A DNA stretch of 64,000 nucleotides from Deltaproteobacteria bacterium. GTDB taxonomy: Bacteria > Desulfobacterota > JAFDED01. Position 1 is the stretch's first letter. Every line of letters starts with the position of its first letter. The notes under the pieces were generated by a model, which saw nothing but the letters and a program-made list of their open reading frames with translations, did no database searches and was not told the DNA's origin. This document shows positions 38,304-48,299 of the stretch, piece after piece. The stretch covers positions 1 to 64,000 of the forward strand of contig JAFDED010000017.1 in the NCBI GenBank assembly GCA_019310535.1, read 5' to 3'. Made by a program: the position numbers and the translations under genes.

Positions 38304-40100
38304 ATGTTTTCGGCCAGCAGAGGGAGAAAGGCACGGTTCGGCTGGAAAAACCCGGGTGGAATCCCGATTTACGCGGGGGTCTGCATCGCTGCGCTCTTAT
38401 TTTTTTCCCTGGGTTTGGGCGCCGCTAGCCGATCCAAGGGAGCAGAACGCTATTTCTTGCTATCCGGCTTCACCATGGCAGAGACCGGGGACTGGCTCAC
38501 GCCTGTGTACGAGGAAAAGCCCAGGTTCCAGAAACCTCCGCTGGCCTATTGGCTGATCGCCGCGTCATACAAGCTCTTTGGTGTCCATTTATGGTCGGCA
38601 CGGCTGCCGTCCGCTGTTGCAGGCGCTCTGGGGGTAATGCTCACCGGGCTGCTGGGAGAATGGCTCTTCCGTTCAAGGAGGGCAGGGCTCCTGGCCGCCT
38701 TATTTCTTGCCACCTGCACGGGATACCTGATCCAATCCCGTATGGCGGTTACCGACATATATCTCCTGCTGTTCTTACTGGTGGCCATATCGTTATACAG
38801 CATGGAACTTTTCAGCACGAAAGGTTCTGAGCTGCGGCGTGTGGGGATGTGGGCCTCCATGGCCATGGCTTTTCTGTCAAAAGGGCACCTCGGAATCATC
38901 ATACCATTTATGATTGCAGCGGCAATCGGCCCCCAGCGGGGATTCTCTTTGAGAAAAGCCCTCAGGCCATGGGCTTCGCCTTTGGGCTGGCTCATCTTCC
39001 TGCTCATCGCTGCGCCGTGGTTTGTGGCCATGAGGTGGGCACACGGAAGCCTATTTTTCGAGCACCTTCTCTTCAGCGAGACCAAGAGGAGGGTGGGGCT
39101 GTCCCTTCTCAACATCTGGAGTAATGCAGCTCTGTACTCGAAGAAATGGTTCCTTTATTTCTTCCCTGCTTCATGGTTCCTGATGGTGGTTCTGCTGGAC
39201 CGGAAGGCAAATTCCGGCGGGAGGGAGGAAAGGGAGCAGAGAATAACGCGCTTCCTGTGGACCTGGATCGCCTCAGTGTTTTTTCTTTTTGTGTTCCTGG
39301 TTTATGACTTTCAATCCAGCTACTACCTCGTGCCCCTCACTCCCGCAATGGCCTTGCTGGTTGCATCCCATGCGGCGGTGAGAAACGGGGGCACAGATCG
39401 CTCCGGGAAATTATGGCACGGATTTTTCAATGCTATGCTTGTTTTGATCGGCACGATGTTCATGGCCGCAGCTATCGCGATCATGGTAATGGGATGGTGG
39501 AGCGTGCGGGCATTTCTGGTGAACGCCGCCTTGATGGCTGTAACCGCCACCGGCGGGCTGAAGCTCCATCGATATCTGAAATATTCAGAATCGGAGATAT
39601 GGAAGCCATTGTCGGTAGTGACGGCCACCATTGGAGCTTTCCTGATAATCGTCATCGGCCTCTGGGAGCCCATCATCAAAGAGCCGGCGATTGCGCGGAT
39701 GCTGGAATCCGCATCCCAACGCCCCGGCCCTGACGACCTGGTGTACGCTGTGGGGATCAGCAAACGCGACAGGAGCTGGCTGGTGGTTTTCGGCCGGCAC
39801 AGGATCGATCGCATCTTTTACGGCCCTTCAGCGCTGAAGGAAGCGAACCTCGTCCTGCAGGAAGAAAAAACCAGGGGCAACAACCGGGTATTCCTGGCCG
39901 TCTATTCCGAGAATCTTCCGGAGCTTAACCGGGCTATCCGGCAGAGGTTCGTTAAGGTGGGGAAAAACTGTCAGATGGACTGGGAAAAGATACGCCGGCG
40001 ATTGAGGCTGAAGGATATCCTGGCGGGGAAGCTTCACCCCGGCAACACGGAAATTCAAGAATGTGCGGAACTCCTGGTCAGCATTTCCGGTTCTCCTTGA
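38304..40100 (+). CDS. ArnT-like/GT39-family membrane glycosyltransferase
   Basis: AERYFLLSGFTMAETGDWLTPVYEEKPRFQKPPLAYWLIAASYKLFG; multi-TM. Confidence 0.88.
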   Translation: MFSASRGRKARFGWKNPGGIPIYAGVCIAALLFFSLGLGAASRSKGAERYFLLSGFTMAETGDWLTPVYEEKPRFQKPPLAYWLIAASYKLFGVHLWSARLPSAVAGALGVMLTGLLGEWLFRSRRAGLLAALFLATCTGYLIQSRMAVTDIYLLLFLLVAISLYSMELFSTKGSELRRVGMWASMAMAFLSKGHLGIIIPFMIAAAIGPQRGFSLRKALRPWASPLGWLIFLLIAAPWFVAMRWAHGSLFFEHLLFSETKRRVGLSLLNIWSNAALYSKKWFLYFFPASWFLMVVLLDRKANSGGREEREQRITRFLWTWIASVFFLFVFLVYDFQSSYYLVPLTPAMALLVASHAAVRNGGTDRSGKLWHGFFNAMLVLIGTMFMAAAIAIMVMGWWSVRAFLVNAALMAVTATGGLKLHRYLKYSESEIWKPLSVVTATIGAFLIIVIGLWEPIIKEPAIARMLESASQRPGPDDLVYAVGISKRDRSWLVVFGRHRIDRIFYGPSALKEANLVLQEEKTRGNNRVFLAVYSENLPELNRAIRQRFVKVGKNCQMDWEKIRRRLRLKDILAGKLHPGNTEIQECAELLVSISGSP

Positions 40101-40106
40101 GGGGGT

Positions 40107-40823
40107 TTAAGGCCCCAGATTGAGCCTCCGGAAAACTTCCGCATACTTCATCCCCTTGGGCTTGCCAAGCTGGGAGAACCTCTCGCGGATCCAGGAAACA
40201 AAGGATTTGTCGGACCCGAGCTGGCTTTTATGGCACAGAAGGGCGGCTATCTTCTCTTCCATGACTGATGAAATATCGACCCATACGTCCGGCCTGTGCG
40301 TGCCGAAAAAGTAAATTTCCGAGACTTTGTGCGGCTCGTAACCCTCGAGGAGAAGCTCCGGATAGAAATTTCGGTTGCCGGCGGCGGGATAGATGGTGTC
40401 GAACACGGCCTCGCCCACGGCACGATGGTCGGAATGGCAGAGGTACTGGTTGTCAAACTGGCGATTGGCCGGGTCGTGGGTTAGCACGATATGGGGCCTG
40501 TATTTTCGAATCAAGCGGACAAGTTCCCGGCGCAGATGCTGGTTGTTTTCAACCTCGCCGTCCCGTAGCCTGAGAAAAATCACCTCTTTCGCTCCCACAT
40601 TGGCTGCGGAACAGCGCTGTTCTTCTTCCCGCATCTCCATTAAATTTTCCGGGGTGATGCCCGGGTCGGCCGTTCCTTTGTCTCCGCTGGTACAGAGGAC
40701 GTAGATGATTTCCCTCCCTTCCCTCGCCCACAGGGTCATGGTTCCGCTGCACCCGAAGTCCAGGTCGTCGGGATGGGCACATATCACCATGACCCGGGGT
40801 TTACTTTCCGATGTCTCCACCAT
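40107..40823 (-). CDS. PIG-L family deacetylase
   Basis: VICAHPDDLDFGCSGTMTLWAREG; LTHDPANRQFDNQYLCHSDHRAVG. Confidence 0.93.
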   Translation of the reverse strand: MVETSESKPRVMVICAHPDDLDFGCSGTMTLWAREGREIIYVLCTSGDKGTADPGITPENLMEMREEEQRCSAANVGAKEVIFLRLRDGEVENNQHLRRELVRLIRKYRPHIVLTHDPANRQFDNQYLCHSDHRAVGEAVFDTIYPAAGNRNFYPELLLEGYEPHKVSEIYFFGTHRPDVWVDISSVMEEKIAALLCHKSQLGSDKSFVSWIRERFSQLGKPKGMKYAEVFRRLNLGP

Positions 40824-40881
40824 GTTTTTTCCTTTCTTTGGTGTAACTGCAAGCGCGTCTCAATTTCAGCCGTTAGTGGGA

Positions 40882-41466
40882 TTATTGTGATGGCTCCCAG
40901 ATCACGTCCCCTTTCCGGTGGATTGCGTTGCAGTATCGGGCCAGTGTGAAAAGGTAGTCTGAGAGCCTGTTCAGGTATTCAACAATGGGGGCGAGCTGAT
41001 CTTTACCATCCGGGATATTGTTGAAGGAGCTTGTCAGTTCAACCACGCGGCGCTCGGCCCTGCGGCACACAGCTCGGCAAACATGGGCCCACGCGGCCGT
41101 GGGGTGCCCGCCGGGGAGGATGAAACCGACAAGGGGGTCCAGAACTGACTGCATGTGGTCAATGGCCTGTTCAAGTGCCAGGGTTCGATGGGCATCGATG
41201 CCGGGCACAGTGCCGGCGGCCTGTTTGTCCGGGTAACTGGCCAGCCGCGCCCCAATACAGAACAGATCGCTCTGTATATTGGCCAACTCCGCCAGAATCT
41301 TCTCGTGCCGCCGCTGGTCGAGGGCCGTTTTGAGTACGCCCAGGAACGAGTTAAGCTCGTCCACCGTTCCATACGCCTCAACCCTCGGATCGTTTTTAGG
41401 CACGCGCTCGCCGCTGAAAAGCCCTGTTTTACCCCGATCACCCGTTTTCGTGTAAATCTTGCCCAT
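40882..41466 (-). CDS. PduO-type cob(I)alamin adenosyltransferase
   Basis: MGKIYTKTGDRGKTGLFSGERVPKNDPRVEAYGTVDELNSFLG; CRRAERRVVEL. Confidence 0.95.
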   Translation of the reverse strand: MGKIYTKTGDRGKTGLFSGERVPKNDPRVEAYGTVDELNSFLGVLKTALDQRRHEKILAELANIQSDLFCIGARLASYPDKQAAGTVPGIDAHRTLALEQAIDHMQSVLDPLVGFILPGGHPTAAWAHVCRAVCRRAERRVVELTSSFNNIPDGKDQLAPIVEYLNRLSDYLFTLARYCNAIHRKGDVIWEPSQ

Positions 41467-42010
41467 TTTCCTGCTTTTTCCGCACCTCGTGTCTGATTAT
41501 TCAGATGCCGCCCCGGAGAGGCCGGACATGACCGCACCACTCTGGAACATCATACCCGCTTGCGCCCCGAGGTGTGCCAGCTTGTGCTTGCCCCACGGCT
41601 CGTTTATTTTATTGATACCATATCCGTTATCTCTTCGTCAAACGGCTCACCATACTCACGCTTTCAGGCATGTGTAATTTTTTGAGCAAGGGCTTTAACC
41701 CCTTATGAGTCTATTTTGAACTAAAATTGATGTTCGAATTTATTGGTATCTTCTATAAGTTCTATCCCGTAATAATCATTCTGACAACAGGTATTTGGGC
41801 TTTAGAGATGCGGAATAACATCATACAGCTCTTGTCTTTTGTTGTCTATGTGTTGGATCAGGGGTTCATGCGATGGTTGTCCCTTTTACCATTTCCAATT
41901 GCTTCAATATGGAGTTGACAGGCGGTGGATACATTCTTAAACTAGATAATGAGAGTAATTGAATTTTCAAAACATTGTCCCGAGAGGTTCGATTAAAAGG
42001 AGGATTGAAG

Positions 42011-42829
42011 ATGCCACTGATTACAATTACGAGGAATATTGGATGCGGAGGGACGACAATTGCCACGCGCGTTGCGAAAGAACTCCAATTGGAATTGTAC
42101 GATGATCGCAGACTTGAAGAGGAAGCCACACGAATGGGCTTTCGGCCTGTGGACATGAAAAGTTTGGACGAGAAAGCCCCGGGCCTGTTCGACAGGCTTT
42201 GGGGACAAAAGCCCGAATTGTATCTTGATCTTCTTCAGTCAGTAATCTTTGAGGTGGCCCGTCGCGGACAAGGGATTATCATGGGGCACGGCAGTCAGAT
42301 GCTACTCAGGGATTTCGGATGCGCTTTGCATGTGCGCATTTTCGCCTCCGATGAGTTTCGCATCAATCATCTGGTGAAACAACGGGGCCACAGCCGGGAG
42401 GCTGCCGAGAGCCTGATGCGCAAGAGAGACAATGAGCGCAGGGGTTTCATCCGATACGCTTTTCATATGGACTGGAACGACCCATCCCTGTATGACTTGT
42501 TCATCAACCGCGACAAATTAAGCATCGATTCAGCCGTAAAGCTCATCGTGAAGGCTGCGGGTTCCCAGGAGATCCGGGAGTGCAGCATGACAGCGTTGGA
42601 TTCCATGGAGAGGATGTCCCTGTCCCGAAAGGTCGAAGCGGCGCTCATTAAAAATGACTTCAGCCCTCACGAGTTTCACATCGAAGTGCCTCAAAAAGGG
42701 GTGGCCCGTGTTACGGGATGGACTCACTCGCCCGATGAGAAAGAGCGCGTTGTCGAGGTGGTGAAAGGTGTGCCAGGGGTTTCCGATGTGGAATCAGAGG
42801 TGGCGGTTGTTCCCATGGCTGGTTCGTGA
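42011..42829 (+). CDS. cytidylate kinase-like protein with C-terminal BON-like domain
   Basis: MPLITITRNIGCGGTTIATRVAKELQLELYDDR; C-terminal VEAALIKNDFSPHEFHIEVPQKGVARVTGWTHSPDEKERVVEVVKGVPGVSDVESEVAV. Confidence 0.8.
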   Translation: MPLITITRNIGCGGTTIATRVAKELQLELYDDRRLEEEATRMGFRPVDMKSLDEKAPGLFDRLWGQKPELYLDLLQSVIFEVARRGQGIIMGHGSQMLLRDFGCALHVRIFASDEFRINHLVKQRGHSREAAESLMRKRDNERRGFIRYAFHMDWNDPSLYDLFINRDKLSIDSAVKLIVKAAGSQEIRECSMTALDSMERMSLSRKVEAALIKNDFSPHEFHIEVPQKGVARVTGWTHSPDEKERVVEVVKGVPGVSDVESEVAVVPMAGS

Positions 42830-42845
42830 CAAGAGCCTTTGTCTG

Positions 42846-44240
42846 ATGAATTCCCGGCTGTTTCGTCATTGCAGCCGGGCCATGATCCTGGCTTTTGTCC
42901 TCGTCAGTGTGCCTTTTGACCCATCCGCAGCACAGGATAGGGAAGCATCCCTCCGCCTGCGGGCCGAGGGTCAGTACAGGGCTTTGACAGCCGGAGATTA
43001 TGCGGAAGCCCTTGCATACTGCTCGCCCCTTCAGCGCAAAAGAGGACGGATCACAAAGGATGTCATCCGTCGGCGCGCCCTGGACATGCGCCGCTATTTC
43101 AACGACTGGAAAGTGGACGGCGTGCATGTCATGGGGCTGGTGGGCAGGGTATTTGTTTCGGCAATACCCGCGCGGCTGGATGAAAAAGTGCTCAAGCAAT
43201 TGCGTTTGCCCGGGAAGGGGCAAGTGCGGTTCAAGGGGGTGGATCTTTGGCGGTACGAAAACAAAGAATGGGTGGACGTGGAAGACCCCCTGGAGGCCCA
43301 GGAGAATTGGCTCGCCATCCAGTCGCCGGATGCTCCGCCAGAGGCCGAACAAAAAGCCCGGCAGGCCGAATTTCTTCGCCTCTATCGGGAATTCATCCAC
43401 GACCGTCTTGAATGTACCCGCCGACCTGTCCTACCGGTTTCCGACCTCGAAGGTAATGCGGCTCCCTATTATGTAAGCCTTTCGAATCTTTACCTCAAGG
43501 AGCGTCGGAACGTCAGCCTGTCTCCCGATTCCCGGGGAGTAGATCAGGTGATGAAAGGAACGCAGTATCGCCGATGCAGTCTCTTTCCTGCATACTACCG
43601 TGAATGGGAACGCAGGGGCGGGGAGATTCCTCTCCGCCGGGTTTTTCGCGATTACGGCATGGCACTGAAAAAGCGAGGGGATCGGCACCGCAAGGCTCGT
43701 GAGGTGGGCGAAGCCCAACAGAGTTACCGGGCGCTGATCCGCTTTGGCCGGCATCTGTCTGAAGATGCCAGCGTGAGCGGACTGATGGAAACAGGGCTCT
43801 TTCTCCAGATAACCGGCTTCGCTTCCATCATGCCCATAATGCCGAAAAAGGATATTCCTGCTTACAAAGTGCGACTGAAGCTACTGAGGCGTCAGTTCAA
43901 AAGTCTTGGCCGAACTCAGAAACTTCTCCGGGATCTTGAGGGGTACCTTTCTCTGGAGGCACAGGCTTTGGCCGCCTTAACTCTGCACGAACCGGACATT
44001 CGCAAGACCTCCATGCGGGCCCTGGCTACATTGAGCACCAGAGGGGCCTACCTCCACCGGGACGGCCTCCTCATTCCCGTTCTCCTGGAGAATATCCAAC
44101 AGCAGGAACGCGCACGGCAAATGCTGCATAAAGCAGCCATTTCCACGGGTGAATCCTGGTCAAAAAAATATGCCGAATTCGCCCTTCGAACATCCCTTGA
44201 GCAATGGGTCTATGGTCCTGACGGGTCGTTGAAACCTTAA
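42846..44240 (+). CDS. secreted hypothetical protein
   Basis: Signal peptide AMILAFVLVSVPFDPSAAQ; continuous 464-aa ORF. Confidence 0.65.
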   Translation: MNSRLFRHCSRAMILAFVLVSVPFDPSAAQDREASLRLRAEGQYRALTAGDYAEALAYCSPLQRKRGRITKDVIRRRALDMRRYFNDWKVDGVHVMGLVGRVFVSAIPARLDEKVLKQLRLPGKGQVRFKGVDLWRYENKEWVDVEDPLEAQENWLAIQSPDAPPEAEQKARQAEFLRLYREFIHDRLECTRRPVLPVSDLEGNAAPYYVSLSNLYLKERRNVSLSPDSRGVDQVMKGTQYRRCSLFPAYYREWERRGGEIPLRRVFRDYGMALKKRGDRHRKAREVGEAQQSYRALIRFGRHLSEDASVSGLMETGLFLQITGFASIMPIMPKKDIPAYKVRLKLLRRQFKSLGRTQKLLRDLEGYLSLEAQALAALTLHEPDIRKTSMRALATLSTRGAYLHRDGLLIPVLLENIQQQERARQMLHKAAISTGESWSKKYAEFALRTSLEQWVYGPDGSLKP

Positions 44241-44261
44241 TGTAATAGGCCGTTTTTGCTG

Positions 44262-45479
44262 CTATTTAGATCGTGAAGTGAAAAAGTAATCTATAATTCG
44301 TCGCCCGATTGGGGTGAATCGAAATGCGGTCATTTTGGCTCTAAAGGCACGCTCCGGGTTTTTCTTATGCCTGCCGATTATGAGTCCTAACTCCTCCATC
44401 CAGTTCAATACCGCAAATTCCAAAGCGTGTTGTGAAAGCAGAAAAAAATACTCGCCTGACTCGGAGGTGGGCCTGATGTCCAGTTCCGAAAAGACCTCAT
44501 CGAAGAAACTTTTGACCGACACTTCCTCCATCTCAGCAAATTCGCGAAAAATGCATTCCAGATCCGGCTGTAGCCTCTGGAATTCCTCCAGGATACTGTT
44601 GTCATAAAAAAAACTCCAGTTGATCTCGTACCAGAAAATGCAAAAGAGCCGCAAATACCGGGCGGCAGGAGAGAGGGTTAAGAAATGCCTGCCTTTAGCG
44701 GTCAGTTGCAATCGGCTCTTTCTCTTTCGCACATATCTTGCCACGCGGGCCATGGTGTCCAGATAATAAAAATACAGGTAATCCTCTTCTGTGTGTATGA
44801 GAGGGGGCTTCCTAAGGACATGGTCCATGAATGGTCTGCTGATATGGATAAAGCCCTCATCAATGCGGAGAATATCTCTTAGCCGAAAGCACCCTTTGGC
44901 GGGTGTGAGCCGGATTTCGTTCTCTTTCACGTATTCCAGGATGTGGGCAAAATTGCGTAACGTTGGCAGGCTTTCCACGTTCTCGTCCCGGATTATTTCC
45001 CCTGCCATCTCGTCGTTCATCCGAAGCCCCCATTCATAGTTTTGTTCATACCACCGGGACTCGGACAACTCCATAGAAGGATAGCTCTCAACTCGCTTAC
45101 GGTACTTGCTCTGATCCTCAAGGACGGATCGGAAGGGGAGACTGTTTTTTACCACCCCGCTGTACTCCAGAAACTGGAGAAAAAAAGAAAGAGGCGTGAG
45201 CGGGTCCACCTGCGGATTGCACTTGCGAATGTAAAAATCATACAGAAACAATTTGATGTCTACAGGAGTAACCTCATTCAGCCTGTGATCTGTGTAAATG
45301 GAAATGAAATCGTTAAAAGCCTCAATGGGTTGATCATTCATCAAGGCAATCTTGTGGGTCTGAAGCCAGTGGTGAAACTGTCTGATCAGAATCCCTCCCT
45401 CTTCCAATCTTTTTTCCCAATCCCCCATCGCCGGGTCACCAAATAATCCTGTTTTGCTCGCTTGAGTTTTTAAACCCAA
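44262..45479 (-). CDS. hypothetical protein
   Basis: 405-aa ORF, soluble, aromatic-rich, no family recognised; winged-helix-like C-terminus possible (FRFTPIGRRIIDYFF). Confidence 0.6.
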   Translation of the reverse strand: MGLKTQASKTGLFGDPAMGDWEKRLEEGGILIRQFHHWLQTHKIALMNDQPIEAFNDFISIYTDHRLNEVTPVDIKLFLYDFYIRKCNPQVDPLTPLSFFLQFLEYSGVVKNSLPFRSVLEDQSKYRKRVESYPSMELSESRWYEQNYEWGLRMNDEMAGEIIRDENVESLPTLRNFAHILEYVKENEIRLTPAKGCFRLRDILRIDEGFIHISRPFMDHVLRKPPLIHTEEDYLYFYYLDTMARVARYVRKRKSRLQLTAKGRHFLTLSPAARYLRLFCIFWYEINWSFFYDNSILEEFQRLQPDLECIFREFAEMEEVSVKSFFDEVFSELDIRPTSESGEYFFLLSQHALEFAVLNWMEELGLIIGRHKKNPERAFRAKMTAFRFTPIGRRIIDYFFTSRSK

Positions 45480-45835
45480 TCCAATACCCGGCCAGGCATC
45501 GAAACCGGCCGAGAGGCACTCTCATTCGCCCTCGATCGCATCATGCTCGGTAGATTTCACGGATAATTCGTTTGCACGCACAATCCCACTGGAGAGTACT
45601 TATTACTATTTGCAAAGCGAAGTAAATTGATGAATGACTGACCGAGATGCTCTTCTTATTTTTCCTTGATTTCCGGGTTTTAAATGACAAAAGAGTCGCA
45701 AAATATGTGCTTAAATAATAGTTAAAATTATTATACGGGATGGTCTTCAGAAGATCAACCCCAACTCCCGCGAGGTATGCCCTTGAACCCCAACGGCGAA
45801 ATGGTTATAGTTATAGTATGAAGGAGGTGGGTTGA

Positions 45836-46018
45836 ATGAACATTCAGTATCGTTTCGAGACGTTCAGTACGGATGCTTCCGAATTTGACAGGAAATTTGG
45901 CGATTTCCTGAATGAAATGAGTCAGCAAGGGTGGCATCACAAGGAGTGTTTTTTCTGTCACGGAGCTGAGCCGAGAAGCGCAAATTATGCCTCTTGCACT
46001 TTCACCAAAATGGTTTGA
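45836..46018 (+). CDS. 60-aa hypothetical protein
   Basis: MNIQYRFETFSTDASEFDRKFGDFLNEMSQQGWHHKECFFCHGAEPRSANYASCTFTKMV; aaggaggtggg Shine-Dalgarno. Confidence 0.5.
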   Translation: MNIQYRFETFSTDASEFDRKFGDFLNEMSQQGWHHKECFFCHGAEPRSANYASCTFTKMV

Positions 46019-46149
46019 AAGAATGCAAGGGCTTTTTATAGGGAAGGACCGGGTATCTTGCACCGGTTCTTTTCATTTGAGGAGAAGAAAAAAATAATTT
46101 AAGCTCTTGACATTTGTCCATTAACTTTGATCCCTTATCCTTACAAAGC

Positions 46150-47118
46150 ATGAGACCCTTGCTGGAGATTCGAGATCTTACAGTTCATTTTTTCATGGAA
46201 TATGGCTTGGTACGGGCTGTTGAGGGAGTCGATCTGGACATCGGGAACCAAGAGACCCTTGCTCTGGTGGGAGAGTCCGGATGCGGCAAAAGCGTGACAG
46301 CCCATTCGATTCTTGGGTTGATCCCCAGGCCCTTTGGAAAGGTGGTAGCCGGAAAGGTCCTCTTCAGGGGACGGGATTTGCTGCGCTTGTCTGAAGAGGC
46401 TATGAGCAAAATCAGGGGCAAAGAAATAGCTATCATCTTTCAGGAGCCCATGACCTCGCTTAATCCTGTCTTTACTATCGGATATCAAATCATGGAGGCC
46501 CTTATCAAGCATGAGGGTATGACCAAAAACCGGGCCCGAGAGAGAACCATAGATCTACTCAAATCTGTGGAAATCCCCTGGGCCGAGGAACGCAAAGATC
46601 ATTATCCCCATCAATTGAGCGGGTGAATGCGTCAGCGGGTCATGATCGCCATGGCCATTGCTTGCAATCCTGCACTTCTCATCGCCGACGAGCCGACTAC
46701 CGCCTTGGACGTTACGACACAAGCGCAGATTCTGGCATTGATAAAGGATCTGATCAGCCGCCATGGGATGTCCATGCTTTTTATTACCCATGATCTGGGC
46801 ATTACCATGCAAGTTGCCCAGCGTATAGCAATAATGTATGCAGGGCGAATCTTCGAGACCGGGAGCTTACAACAGATTTTCAAAAACTCCGGGAACCCAT
46901 ATACGAGAGGACTCTTGAGATCCATCCCGAAAATTTACCAGGAACAGAACCGGCTTGTTTCCATTCCCGGCCAAGTTCCGTCCGCCACCGACCTGCCGCG
47001 GGGATGCAAGTTTTACCCACGCTGCTACCTCGCCATAGAACGCTGCCAGGAAGGTGAGCCTATTTTTGAGGTGGAGCCCGGTCATTGGTCCCGGTGCATT
47101 CGCTGGATGGACGTATGA
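46150..47118 (+). pseudogene. oppD: oppD/dppD-type ABC ATPase interrupted by in-frame TGA
   Basis: [18 protein letters not shown] (Walker A) in ORF 46114-46626; TGA at 46624-46626 inside [33 protein letters not shown]; continues in the same frame to 47118. Confidence 0.85.
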
Positions 47119-48104
47119 TTGAGGAGAGAAATGCTGTGGCAGCCACAACCAACAACCACGAGCTTCTGCAGGTCGATAGTCTCAAAAAGCATTTTTTTCT
47201 CACAGAAGGGCCTTTCTCAACAAAAAAACGGGTAATCAAGGCTGTGGATGGCGTGAGCTTCACCATTGCCTCCGGCGAAACGCTGGGCCTGGTGGGAGAA
47301 AGCGGGTGCGGAAAATCCACACTCGGCAAGGTGGTCATGGGCCTGATCGAGCCCACGGAAGGGGATGTCTATTTTGATGGAGATCGTATTTTTCGAATGC
47401 CCAGAAGGAAAAGGCGCCAACTCCGACGAAGAATGCAGATCATCTTTCAGGACCCTTATAGCTCGCTGAATCCACGAATGACCGCAGGGTATATTATTGG
47501 CGAGGGACTTCGGATCCATGGACTGGCCTCTGGTGATGCACTGAAACAACGGGTGGAAGAGATGCTCAGCGTTGTCGGGCTGCGCCCTCGGGACGCCGAA
47601 CGATATCCCCATGAATTCAGCGGAGGTCAGCGGCAGCGCATCGGAATTGCACGGGCCTTGGCGTTGAACCCCTCGCTGATCGTGGCCGATGAGCCGGTTT
47701 CCTCTCTAGATGTCTCTATACAAGCCCAAATTCTGAATCTCATCAAGGACTTGAGAGATCAATTCGGGTTGACCTTTTTGTTCATTTCACATGACCTATC
47801 CGTGATATGGCATATGTGCGACCGGGTGGCGGTGATGATGAACGGCAAGTTCGTGGAGATGGCTCCTCGCCAAGAAATTTTCAAGAATCCAGTCCATCCT
47901 TATACCAGATTACTGCGTGATACTGTACCCGTTCCCGACCCCGATGTCTTGAGGGGCAATGTTTCACCACGCGTGGAGCCCAACTGCAATGTGCATGAGC
48001 ATTGCCTTCAGGTACCTGTTCCCTGCCCACGCGAGGACTTTGAGTTGGTAGAATTTTCTGACCATCATTACGTTGCCTGCCATGCAGAACTTTTTAGGGA
48101 TTGA
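47115..48104 (+). CDS. oppF: oligopeptide/dipeptide ABC transporter ATP-binding protein
   Basis: [52 protein letters not shown]-terminal Cys-containing oligo_HPY-like region. Confidence 0.92.
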   Translation: MIEERNAVAATTNNHELLQVDSLKKHFFLTEGPFSTKKRVIKAVDGVSFTIASGETLGLVGESGCGKSTLGKVVMGLIEPTEGDVYFDGDRIFRMPRRKRRQLRRRMQIIFQDPYSSLNPRMTAGYIIGEGLRIHGLASGDALKQRVEEMLSVVGLRPRDAERYPHEFSGGQRQRIGIARALALNPSLIVADEPVSSLDVSIQAQILNLIKDLRDQFGLTFLFISHDLSVIWHMCDRVAVMMNGKFVEMAPRQEIFKNPVHPYTRLLRDTVPVPDPDVLRGNVSPRVEPNCNVHEHCLQVPVPCPREDFELVEFSDHHYVACHAELFRD

Positions 48105-48299
48105 GCCGAACATGCGGTATTAAAGTATATCCGTTTATCTCTTGTTTTCATATAAAGTTAACCTGTTCGATGAATTCATTGGATTCCGCAAGCTGCAAAA
48201 TTGTGTTCCATATAACAAGAATATCTGCTATAAAACATACACGCATGTGATGAAATTGCACTGCAACGCTTCATTGCCATGTCTCATGGAGGGTTATAA

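Noticed and set aside
46114-47118. Stop codon reassignment (TGA as Gly) as explanation for oppD
   Set aside because: Many other genes in the window end at TGA at the expected C-terminus (e.g. 1349, 6004, 61755), so a code change is not supported.
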